Positions 1-5,400 of a DNA stretch of 5,400 nucleotides are shown here, piece after piece; position 1 is the stretch's first letter, and each line of letters opens with the position of its first letter. Below the pieces are notes generated by a model. The model did not search any database. It was not told the origin of the DNA and saw only the letters and a list, made by a program, of their open reading frames with translations. The stretch is from Alphaproteobacteria bacterium (lineage in GTDB: Bacteria; Pseudomonadota; Alphaproteobacteria; GCA-2731375): positions 1 through 5,400 of the forward strand of contig JANQKO010000696.1 of NCBI GenBank assembly GCA_028281075.1. Reading direction: 5' to 3'. The translations under genes were made by a program, and so were the position numbers.

Positions 1-643
1 CCGCGCGGCGGAGCTGGCCATGCGCCGCCTGATCGAGGCCGAGCGCCCCGACGACGGTGTCCAGGGCGAGGAGTTCGGACACCGCGACGGCGCCGGCGAC
101 TGGCACTGGATCCTCGATCCGATCGACGGCACCAAGTCGTTCGTGACCGGCTCGACCATGTTCGGCACGCTGATCGCGCTGACCTATCGGGGCGAGGCGG
201 CGCTCGGCCTCATGCACCAGCCGGTCACCGGCGAACGCTGGCTGGCCCACGGCGGGGCGCCGACGACGCTGAACGGCGACCCGGTGCGGGGCCGCGCCTG
301 CGACTGCCTCGGCGACGCGGTGGTCTTTACCTCGGGCCTGGAATATTACCGCGACGGCGCCAATCGCGCCGCCTTCGAGCGGCTGCACGACGCGACCCGC
401 TTCACCCGCTTCAGCGGCGATTGCTACGCCGTCGGCCTGCTGGCCATGGGCTTCGTCGACATCGTCATCGAGGGCACCATGCACGTGCACGATTTCGCCG
501 CCCTGGTGCCCATCGTCGAGAATGCCGGCGGCCGCATCAGCGACTGGCGGGGCCGGCCGCTCGACATGCGGCGCCCGAGCGAGGTCGTCGCCGTCGGCGA
601 CCCGGCACTTCACGAAGCCGTCATCGATGTGTTGGCGAGCTAG
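1..643 (+). CDS. hisN: Histidinol-phosphatase HisN (inositol monophosphatase superfamily), 5'-truncated by window edge
   Basis: Predicted to remove phosphate from L-histidinol phosphate, the penultimate step of histidine synthesis, as a cytoplasmic Mg2+-dependent enzyme. The frame is open from base 2; the ATG at 20 is internal, because the six codons before it (RAAELA) fit the family pattern of a helix ahead of MRRLI. About 45-50 N-terminal residues are probably missing, given a usual length near 260. Numbering from the Met at 20, the metal-site motifs are GEEFG (16-20), DPIDGTKSF (33-41) and HDFAALVPIVENAGG (157-171), giving Glu17, Asp33, Asp36 and Asp158 as expected metal ligands. DPIDGTKSF followed by TG, then FGTLIAL and GDCYAVGLLA, are typical of the HisN branch rather than of true inositol monophosphatases (DPLDGTTNF). 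The stop is TAG at 641-643. No terminator follows, so read-through into the SBP genes is possible. Other phosphate monoester substrates cannot be excluded from sequence alone. Confidence 0.88.
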   Translation, partial: RAAELAMRRLIEAERPDDGVQGEEFGHRDGAGDWHWILDPIDGTKSFVTGSTMFGTLIALTYRGEAALGLMHQPVTGERWLAHGGAPTTLNGDPVRGRACDCLGDAVVFTSGLEYYRDGANRAAFERLHDATRFTRFSGDCYAVGLLAMGFVDIVIEGTMHVHDFAALVPIVENAGGRISDWRGRPLDMRRPSEVVAVGDPALHEAVIDVLAS

Positions 644-660
644 CATCCGTGCCCTAAATC
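632..660 (+). promoter_or_regulatory. Weak candidate sigma70-type promoter upstream of SBP-A
   Basis: TTGGCG at 632-637 (four of six matches to the -35 consensus) and TAAATC at 655-660 (three of six to the -10 consensus) are separated by 17 bases. The -35 element would lie inside the end of hisN, and transcription would begin near 667, well ahead of the SBP-A ribosome binding site. This is a weak match that could arise by chance; it is listed because the spacing is ideal and this is the largest gap in the window. Confidence 0.2.
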
Positions 661-667
661 CTTTGCA

Positions 668-684
668 CCGGCGGCGTCAGCCGG
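668..684 (+). repeat. Short inverted repeat in the SBP-A leader
   Basis: CCGGC at 668-672 pairs with GCCGG at 680-684 around a 7-base loop. The stem is only 5 bp and no T-run follows, so it does not look like an intrinsic terminator. It may be a small leader hairpin or chance in GC-rich DNA. Confidence 0.25.
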
Positions 685-704
685 ACATGCTTGCCGAAGC
701 AACC

Positions 705-710
705 GGAAGG
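705..710 (+). promoter_or_regulatory. Ribosome binding site that fixes the SBP-A start
   Basis: GGAAGG lies 6 bases before the ATG at 717. This selects 717 over the in-frame ATGs at 522 (inside hisN) and 687, and only the 717 start places the signal peptide at the N-terminus. Confidence 0.75.
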
Positions 711-716
711 TCGGCC

Positions 717-2552
717 ATGAAGCGGCCCGCAATCGCCCTGATCCTGGGACTAGTGCATGCCGGCGGCGCGGCCGCGGCCGGCGACGCGGCCACGACGCAC
801 GCGCTGTCGCTGTTCGACAGCGTCAGGTACGGCCCGGACTTCCGCCACTTCGACTATGTCGATCCGGACGCGCCGAAAGGCGGCCTGCTGCGGATGGAGG
901 CGATCGGCACCTTCGATACGCTCAACCCCTTCGTGCTCAAGGGGTCGGCCGCGATCGGCCTGGGCCTGGTCTACGACACGCTGCTGACGACGTCGCAGGA
1001 CGAAGCCTCGACCAGCTACGGCCTGCTGGTCGAGCACATCGAGCTGCCCGGCGACCTGTCCTGGGTGACGTTCAAGCTGCGCGACGAAGCGCGCTGGCAC
1101 GACGGCAGGCCGATCACGCCGGCCGACGTGATCTTTTCCTTCAACGCGCTGAAGGAAATGGGCGTGCCGCTGTTTCGCTACTACTACGCCAATGTCGCGT
1201 CCGCCGACGAGCTGCCCGGCAACAAGGTCAAGTTCAGCTTCAGCGGCGGCGTGAACCGCGAGCTGCCGAACATTCTCGGCCAGCTTCCGGTGCTGCCCAG
1301 GCACTACTGGGACGGCCGCGCGTTCGACGCCACGACGCTGGAGCCGCCACTCGGCAGCGGCCCCTACCGTATCGCCGGTTTCGAGGCCGGACGCTCGATC
1401 ACCTACGAGCGCGTGCCGGACTATTGGGGCCGCGACCTGCCGGTGAAGAAGGGCCGGCACAACTTCGACCGCATCCGCTTCGACTATTACCGCGATCGCA
1501 CGATCTCGCTCGAAGCCTTCAAGTCGCACGGTCTCGATTTCCGCAGCGAGAACTCGGCCAAGACCTGGGCGACGCAATACGCCTTTCCGGCCGCCAGGGA
1601 CGGCCGCGTCATCGTCGAGACGCTGGCCGACAACAATCCGGCCGGCATGCAGGGCTTCGTCTACAACACCCGCCGGCCGAAGTTCCAGGACCCCCGGGTG
1701 CGGCAGGCGCTGGCCCATGCCTTCGACTTCGAATGGTCGAACAAGAACATCTTCTACGACCAGTACAGCCGCACCCGCAGCTATTTCGAGAATTCCGAGA
1801 TGGCCGCGACCGGCCTGCCGGGCCCGGCCGAGCTCAAGTATCTCGAGCCGCTGAGGGGGCAGATCCCGGACGAGGTGTTCACGGCCGAATACCGGCCGCC
1901 GGTGACGGACGGCTCCGGCAACAACCGCCGCGGCCTGCGGACGGCGACCCGGCTGCTTCAGGCCGCCGGCTGGCGCGTCACCGACGGCACGCTGACCAAC
2001 ACCGCGACCGGCGAGGTCATGACCATCGAGTTCCTGATCGCGCAGGCCAATTCCGAGCGCACGATCGCGCCGATAATCCGCAACCTGAAGCGTCTCGGCG
2101 TCGCGGCCAGCATCCGCCTGGTCGACACCTCGCAGTACCGCAACCGGCTCGACCGGTTCGACTTCGACCTCGTCACGAGCTGGTTCCGGCAGTCGCTGTC
2201 GCCGGGCAACGAGCAGCGTGATTTCTGGGGCAGCGAGACGGCCGAGCGTCCGGGCAGCCGTAACCTGATCGGCATCAGGGACCCGGCCATCGACCGGCTG
2301 ATCGAGCAGGTGATCGCGGCCCCGAACCGGGCCGAGCTGGTCGCCGCGACGCGGGCGCTCGATCGCGTGCTGCAATGGCACCATTTCATGATCCCGCAAT
2401 TTCACCTGAACAAGTACCGCATCGCCTACTGGAACCGCTTCGGCCGGCCCGAAACCAAGCCGAAATATGGTCTCGGTTTCTCCGATACCTGGTGGGTCGA
2501 TCCCGAGAAGGACGCGGCCATGCGGGCAAAAAAGGCCGCGGCACGGGACTAG
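717..2552 (+). CDS. yejA: YejA-like periplasmic peptide-binding protein of an ABC importer (SBP-A)
   Basis: Substrate-binding protein of family 5 (SBP_bac_5, COG4166), 611 aa, close to the roughly 600 aa usual for YejA. Known relatives capture peptides, including microcin C in E. coli, in the periplasm and pass them to the YejB/YejE permease with the YejF ATPase. Residues 1-21 form a Sec signal peptide: Lys2-Arg3, a hydrophobic core, then an alanine-rich end with likely cleavage before GDAA. No lipobox cysteine is present, so the protein should be free in the periplasm. Family landmarks, in order: HFDYVDPDAPKGG (44-56), ARWHDGRPITPADVIFSF (125-142), LEPPLGSGPYRI (208-219), ITYERVPDYW (228-237), RVRQALAHAFDFEW (327-340), YSRTRSYFENSE (350-361), and TWWVDPE near the C-terminus (591-597). 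This is the most canonical YejA of the three paralogues. The start at 717 is set by the GGAAGG site. The gene ends 26 bases before SBP-B, and they are probably cotranscribed. The actual ligand is not known. Confidence 0.93.
   Translation: MKRPAIALILGLVHAGGAAAAGDAATTHALSLFDSVRYGPDFRHFDYVDPDAPKGGLLRMEAIGTFDTLNPFVLKGSAAIGLGLVYDTLLTTSQDEASTSYGLLVEHIELPGDLSWVTFKLRDEARWHDGRPITPADVIFSFNALKEMGVPLFRYYYANVASADELPGNKVKFSFSGGVNRELPNILGQLPVLPRHYWDGRAFDATTLEPPLGSGPYRIAGFEAGRSITYERVPDYWGRDLPVKKGRHNFDRIRFDYYRDRTISLEAFKSHGLDFRSENSAKTWATQYAFPAARDGRVIVETLADNNPAGMQGFVYNTRRPKFQDPRVRQALAHAFDFEWSNKNIFYDQYSRTRSYFENSEMAATGLPGPAELKYLEPLRGQIPDEVFTAEYRPPVTDGSGNNRRGLRTATRLLQAAGWRVTDGTLTNTATGEVMTIEFLIAQANSERTIAPIIRNLKRLGVAASIRLVDTSQYRNRLDRFDFDLVTSWFRQSLSPGNEQRDFWGSETAERPGSRNLIGIRDPAIDRLIEQVIAAPNRAELVAATRALDRVLQWHHFMIPQFHLNKYRIAYWNRFGRPETKPKYGLGFSDTWWVDPEKDAAMRAKKAAARD
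2528..2534 (+). other. In-frame A AAA AAG slippery heptamer near the 3' end of SBP-A
   Basis: Six A's followed by G fall in the SBP-A frame as gcA-AAA-AAG, the layout used for -1 ribosomal frameshifting in dnaX-type sites. The normal stop is at 2550-2552. In the -1 frame there is no stop, and the reading continues through the ATG of SBP-B at 2579 in its own frame. A possible stem (GCGGC 2538-2542 with GCCGC 2556-2560) lies 3 bases downstream. A purine-rich stretch, GAGAAGGA, lies at 2505-2512. The motif is plain to see; that it acts as a frameshift site is speculation. Confidence 0.3.
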
Positions 2553-2568
2553 CGCGCCGCCACACCGC

Positions 2569-2573
2569 GAGGA
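2569..2573 (+). promoter_or_regulatory. Ribosome binding site that fixes the SBP-B start
   Basis: GAGGA lies 5 bases before the ATG at 2579. It supports 2579 over the upstream in-frame ATG at 2375, which is deep inside SBP-A, and the 2579 start gives a clean signal peptide. Confidence 0.75.
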
Positions 2574-2578
2574 CCGAC

Positions 2579-4411
2579 ATGCGAACCGCGACCGTTCTGC
2601 TCACCACCCTGCTGACCCTGATCGCGGTCCCGTCGACCGCGGCCCGGGCCGAGAACGGCGGCATCACCAAGACCTGGGCCATCGCCGAGTTCGGCACGCC
2701 GCTCTACGGCGACGGCTTCACGCACTGGCCCTACGTCAATCCCGACGCGCCGAAGGGCGGGCGCGTGGTGCTGGGCGCCTTCGGCTCGTTCGACAGCCTC
2801 AATCCCTACCTGCTGAAGGGCGACTGGGTGCGCAGCATCGGCCTGACCAGCGATGCCCTGATGACGAATTCCGGCGACGAGCTGTCGAGCGCCTACGGCC
2901 TGATCGCCGAAACCGTCGAGTTTCCGGCCGACAAGAGCTGGATGATCTTCAACCTGCGGCCCGAGGCACGGTTCCACGACGGCGTGCCGATCACCGCGCA
3001 CGACTTCGTCTTCGCCTTCGAGATGATCCAGGAATACGGCCGGCCGTTCCTGCAGTCGTTCTACCGCGACGTCGAGGGCGCGGAAGCGCTCGACGACCAC
3101 CGGCTGCGCTTTACCTTCAAGACCCGCGACAACATGAAGCCGCTGATGATCGTCGCCGGCACCTCGCCGCTGCCGCGCCACTACTGGAAGGACCGGGAAT
3201 TCAACGCGACGACGCTGGAGCCGCCGCTCGGCTCCGGCGCCTACCGCATCAAGGACGTCGTGCCCGGCCGGCGCATCACCTACGAGCGGGTGCCGGACTA
3301 CTGGGCCGCCGACCTGCCGGTGAACCGCGGCCTGAACAATTTCGACGAGATCCAGTACGAATATTATCGCGACGACTCGGTCCGGTTCGAGGCCTTCAAG
3401 GCCGGCAAGATCGACTTCCGCCAGGAGAACCGCGCCCAGCGCTGGGCCACGGGCTACGACTTCCCGGCCGTGAACGACGGCCGCGTGGTGCGCCGCGCGG
3501 TGCCATCGGAGACGCCGCGCGGCCTGCAGGGCTATTTCTTCAACCTGCGCCGGCCGCACCTGTCGGACGTGCGCGTGCGCCAGGCGATCAGCAATCTCTA
3601 CGATTTCGAGACCACGCGGCGCCTGCTGCTGTTCGGCCAGTACAGCCGCAGCAAGAGCTTCTTCCCAAACTCGGATTTCGGCGTCAGCGGCCCGCCGACG
3701 CCCGAGGAGGTGGCGATCCTCGAACCTTTCGCCGACCAGCTTCCGCCGTCCGTCATGACCGAGGCCTTCGAGCCGCTGGTGACCAAGGGCGATGGCCGCA
3801 TCCGCCAGGGCCTGCGCCGGGCCAAGCGCCTGTTCGAGGCGGCCGGCTGGCGGATCAGGGACGGCAAGCTGACGAACGCCGCCGGCGAGGTCATGCGGGT
3901 CGAGATCCTGATGGTGTCGCAGGCGCAGGAGCGCCTGGCGGCGCCGTTCGTGAAGAACATGGCCCGCGCCGGCATCGAGGCCAGCCTGCGGATCGTCGAC
4001 ACGGCGCAATACGAGGTCCGGCTCGACGATTTCGACTTCGACATGGTCTCGGTGGCGCTGAACTTCTTTCCGCCGCCGGGCCCGGAACTGCGGTCCTATT
4101 TCGGCTCACCGGAGGCGGCGGTACGCGGATCGGCGAATCTCGCCGGCATTCAAAGTCCGGTCGCCGACGCCCTGATCGAGCGGATCATCGCGTCCCGCGA
4201 CCTGGACGCGCTGAAGGCGACGACCCGGGCGCTGGACCGGGTGCTGCTGTCGGAACATGCCGCCGTGCCGCTGTTCCACAACGACGAGGCCTGGCTCGCC
4301 CATTGGGACTTCTTCGGCTATCCCGCGCGCAAGCCGCGCTACGCCGTCGGCTTCCCCAGTTCGTGGTGGGTCGACGCGGACAGGTTCGCCGGCCTGCGTG
4401 GCGGCAACTGA
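2579..4411 (+). CDS. YejA-like periplasmic solute-binding protein, divergent paralogue (SBP-B)
   Basis: A second family 5 binding protein, 610 aa and full length, predicted to bind peptides or related solutes in the periplasm for an ABC importer. Residues 1-24 are a Sec signal peptide (Arg2, a leucine-rich core, cleavage probably after the ARA at 22-24). There is no lipobox. Landmarks: YVNPDAPKGG (52-61), ARFHDGVPITAHDFVFAF (130-147), TLEPPLGSGAYRI (212-224), ITYERVPDYW (233-242), RVRQAISNLYDFE (332-344), YSRSKSFFPNS (355-365), and SSWWVDAD near the end (594-601). It aligns with SBP-A along nearly its whole length with few gaps. It differs at places that are conserved in typical YejA: after RVRQ the AFDFEW-type segment is LYDFETTRR, and the late WHHFMIP-like segment is SEHAAVP. 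This suggests altered ligand choice rather than decay, since the frame is intact and the core motifs are kept. It sits in an apparent operon, 26 bases after SBP-A and 34 before SBP-C. Confidence 0.92.
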   Translation: MRTATVLLTTLLTLIAVPSTAARAENGGITKTWAIAEFGTPLYGDGFTHWPYVNPDAPKGGRVVLGAFGSFDSLNPYLLKGDWVRSIGLTSDALMTNSGDELSSAYGLIAETVEFPADKSWMIFNLRPEARFHDGVPITAHDFVFAFEMIQEYGRPFLQSFYRDVEGAEALDDHRLRFTFKTRDNMKPLMIVAGTSPLPRHYWKDREFNATTLEPPLGSGAYRIKDVVPGRRITYERVPDYWAADLPVNRGLNNFDEIQYEYYRDDSVRFEAFKAGKIDFRQENRAQRWATGYDFPAVNDGRVVRRAVPSETPRGLQGYFFNLRRPHLSDVRVRQAISNLYDFETTRRLLLFGQYSRSKSFFPNSDFGVSGPPTPEEVAILEPFADQLPPSVMTEAFEPLVTKGDGRIRQGLRRAKRLFEAAGWRIRDGKLTNAAGEVMRVEILMVSQAQERLAAPFVKNMARAGIEASLRIVDTAQYEVRLDDFDFDMVSVALNFFPPPGPELRSYFGSPEAAVRGSANLAGIQSPVADALIERIIASRDLDALKATTRALDRVLLSEHAAVPLFHNDEAWLAHWDFFGYPARKPRYAVGFPSSWWVDADRFAGLRGGN

Positions 4412-4446
4412 CCACGCCCCGGCGGAAACTGATATAATCGCGGCAA
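4408..4446 (+). promoter_or_regulatory. Extended -10 promoter for SBP-C, predicted leaderless start
   Basis: TATAAT at 4433-4438 matches the -10 consensus perfectly and is preceded by TGA at 4430-4432, which supplies the TG of an extended -10 element. A partial -35, CTGACC at 4408-4413 (four of six matches), overlaps the SBP-B stop with a long 19-base spacer; an extended -10 does not need a good -35. Transcription would start at the A at 4445 or 4446, on or next to the ATG of SBP-C. No Shine-Dalgarno sequence stands at a usable distance before that ATG, which agrees with a leaderless mRNA. An AT-rich hexamer like this stands out in GC-rich DNA. Confidence 0.5.
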
Positions 4447-5400
4447 TGAATGCCGTTTTCATCGTCCTGCTGGGGCCGCTGCTCCTCGCCGCGGCGGCGG
4501 CCGGCGCCGCGACCGCGGCCGGCGGCGACGATCAGGCCGGACGGCACGGCTTCGCCATCCTGGGCGAGCTGAAATACCCGGCCGACTTCCGTCATTTCGA
4601 CTATGTGAACCCCGACGCGCCCAAGGGCGGCACGGTGCGCCTCAACTATCACGGCAGCTATGATTCGCTGAATCCGTTCATCCTCAAGGGCGTGGCCGCG
4701 GCCGGCAACAACCCGTTCGGCGCCGGCGGCAGCGTGCTCGGCTTTCAGCCGCTGATGGTCGCGGCCGGCGACGAGCCCGACTCCTTCTACGGCCTGATCG
4801 CCGAGCGCGTCGCCTTCGCCGACGACCGCCGCGCCGTCACCTTCACCATCCGCGACACCGCGAAATGGCATGACGGCACCCCGATCACGGCGGACGACGT
4901 CGCCTTCTCCTTCGACACCCTGAAGTCGGCCGGCCGGCCGATCTACCGCGTGCTGTACCAGGACGTCCTGGAAGCCAGGGTGGTCGGTCCGCGCCGGGTC
5001 CGCTTCGTGTTCCGCGACGGCGCCAACACGCGCGACCTGCCGGGCCATATCGCCGGCATGCCGGTGCTGTCCAAGGCCTATTACACGGCGAACACCTTCA
5101 ACCAGACGACACTGGAACCGCCGCTGGCGAGCGGCGTCTACCGCGTCGCCCGGGTCGATGCCGGCCGTTCCATCACCTACGAGCGCGTCAGGGGCCACTG
5201 GGCCGAGAACCTGCCGGTCTATCGCGGCCGCTTCAACTTCGACACCATCCGCTTCGACTATTACAAGGACCGCGAAATCGAGCTGGAGGCGTTTTTCGCC
5301 GGCAAGATCGACTTCCGCGAGGAATTCACCTCGAAGAGCTGGGCGACGAAATACGACGTGCCGCCGGTACGCGACGGCCGCATCAAGCGCGCGGTGCTGC
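4446..5400 (+). CDS. yejA: YejA-like periplasmic peptide-binding protein, 3'-truncated by window edge (SBP-C)
   Basis: Third tandem family 5 (YejA-type) binding protein; 318 codons are visible and roughly 290 should lie beyond the right edge. The role is presumably periplasmic peptide capture for an ABC importer. Residues 1-25 are hydrophobic and alanine-rich, as in a Sec signal peptide, with cleavage plausible after the ATA or TAA at 21-25, but they have no Lys or Arg near the N-terminus. Landmarks: HFDYVNPDAPKGG (50-62), AKWHDGTPITADDVAFSF (139-156), TTLEPPLASGVYRV (221-234), ITYERV (243-248), NFDTIRFDYYKDRE (264-277) and the AGKIDFREE segment near 285-293. Compared with SBP-A and SBP-B it has about eight extra residues between LKG and FYG (83-114), rich in Gly, Asn and Ala. 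The ATG at 4446 is preferred. The only upstream in-frame alternative seen is a GTG at 4398 inside SBP-B, which would add an acidic, non-signal N-terminus. The frame is open to the last base. Confidence 0.9.
   Translation, partial: MNAVFIVLLGPLLLAAAAAGAATAAGGDDQAGRHGFAILGELKYPADFRHFDYVNPDAPKGGTVRLNYHGSYDSLNPFILKGVAAAGNNPFGAGGSVLGFQPLMVAAGDEPDSFYGLIAERVAFADDRRAVTFTIRDTAKWHDGTPITADDVAFSFDTLKSAGRPIYRVLYQDVLEARVVGPRRVRFVFRDGANTRDLPGHIAGMPVLSKAYYTANTFNQTTLEPPLASGVYRVARVDAGRSITYERVRGHWAENLPVYRGRFNFDTIRFDYYKDREIELEAFFAGKIDFREEFTSKSWATKYDVPPVRDGRIKRAVL

Noticed and set aside
522..716. Upstream extension of SBP-A to the ATG at 522 or 687
   Set aside because: It would overlap hisN or add a polar N-terminus ahead of the signal peptide. 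The GGAAGG site 6 bases before 717 decides the start.
750..2405. Long open frame on the minus strand across SBP-A (551 codons), and similar ones across SBP-B (2549-4009) and SBP-C (4185-5198)
   Set aside because: These are antisense shadows caused by strong G/C bias at third codon positions. The translations are low-complexity, rich in Arg, Val, Ala and Gly, and show no recognisable domain, while the + strand carries complete proteins with conserved motifs.
1332..3225. A 17-base identity between SBP-A (1332-1348) and SBP-B (3209-3225) as evidence of recent gene conversion
   Set aside because: It encodes the conserved TTLEPP motif, and nearby codons differ at silent positions (for example Arg CGC against CGG, Tyr TAT against TAC in ITYERVPDYW). 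Selection on the protein explains it better than recent exchange.
2467..4437. Long + strand frame overlapping SBP-B in another phase (656 codons)
   Set aside because: Its product is a run of Arg, Pro, Gly and Ala with no motif. SBP-B in the true frame has a signal peptide and full family 5 landmarks.
4412..4445. Possible terminator between SBP-B and SBP-C
   Set aside because: No stem followed by a T-run is present; the AT-rich stretch is TATAAT and reads as a -10 element instead.

Overview
The window is high-GC DNA (strong G/C bias at third codon positions) with all real genes on the + strand and almost no space between them. The gene content is a histidinol-phosphatase of the inositol-monophosphatase superfamily followed by YejA-type peptide-binding proteins. 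Together with the base composition this suggests an alphaproteobacterium, perhaps of the Rhodospirillales or a related order. That placement is inference from style and gene content; there is no marker gene to prove it.

Layout: (1) 1-643, the 3' part of hisN, open through the left edge. (2) 644-716, a 73-base gap with a weak possible promoter, a small inverted repeat and a good ribosome binding site. (3) 717-2552, a complete YejA-like periplasmic solute-binding protein (SBP-A, 611 aa). (4) 2579-4411, a second complete YejA-like protein (SBP-B, 610 aa), 26 bases downstream and with its own ribosome binding site. (5) 4446-5400, the first 318 codons of a third YejA-like protein (SBP-C), cut by the right edge. 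A perfect extended -10 promoter motif lies just before its start codon.

The three SBPs are full-length tandem paralogues of the family 5 (SBP_bac_5, COG4166/YejA) binding proteins. Each has its own Sec-type signal peptide, and none has a lipobox. Such proteins capture peptides in the periplasm and deliver them to an inner-membrane ABC importer (YejB, YejE, YejF in the known system). No permease or ATPase gene is visible here; the usual gene order would put them beyond the right edge. The likely reading is one importer served by three binding proteins of different specificity. SBP-B has diverged at a segment that is conserved in typical YejA, and SBP-C carries a short glycine/asparagine-rich insertion.

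Nothing in the window is an obviously new system. The points most worth a second look are the three-copy binding-protein array, the apparently leaderless start of SBP-C, and a dnaX-type slippery heptamer at the end of SBP-A whose -1 frame runs open into SBP-B. No RNA genes, mobile elements, CRISPR arrays or clear terminators were seen.
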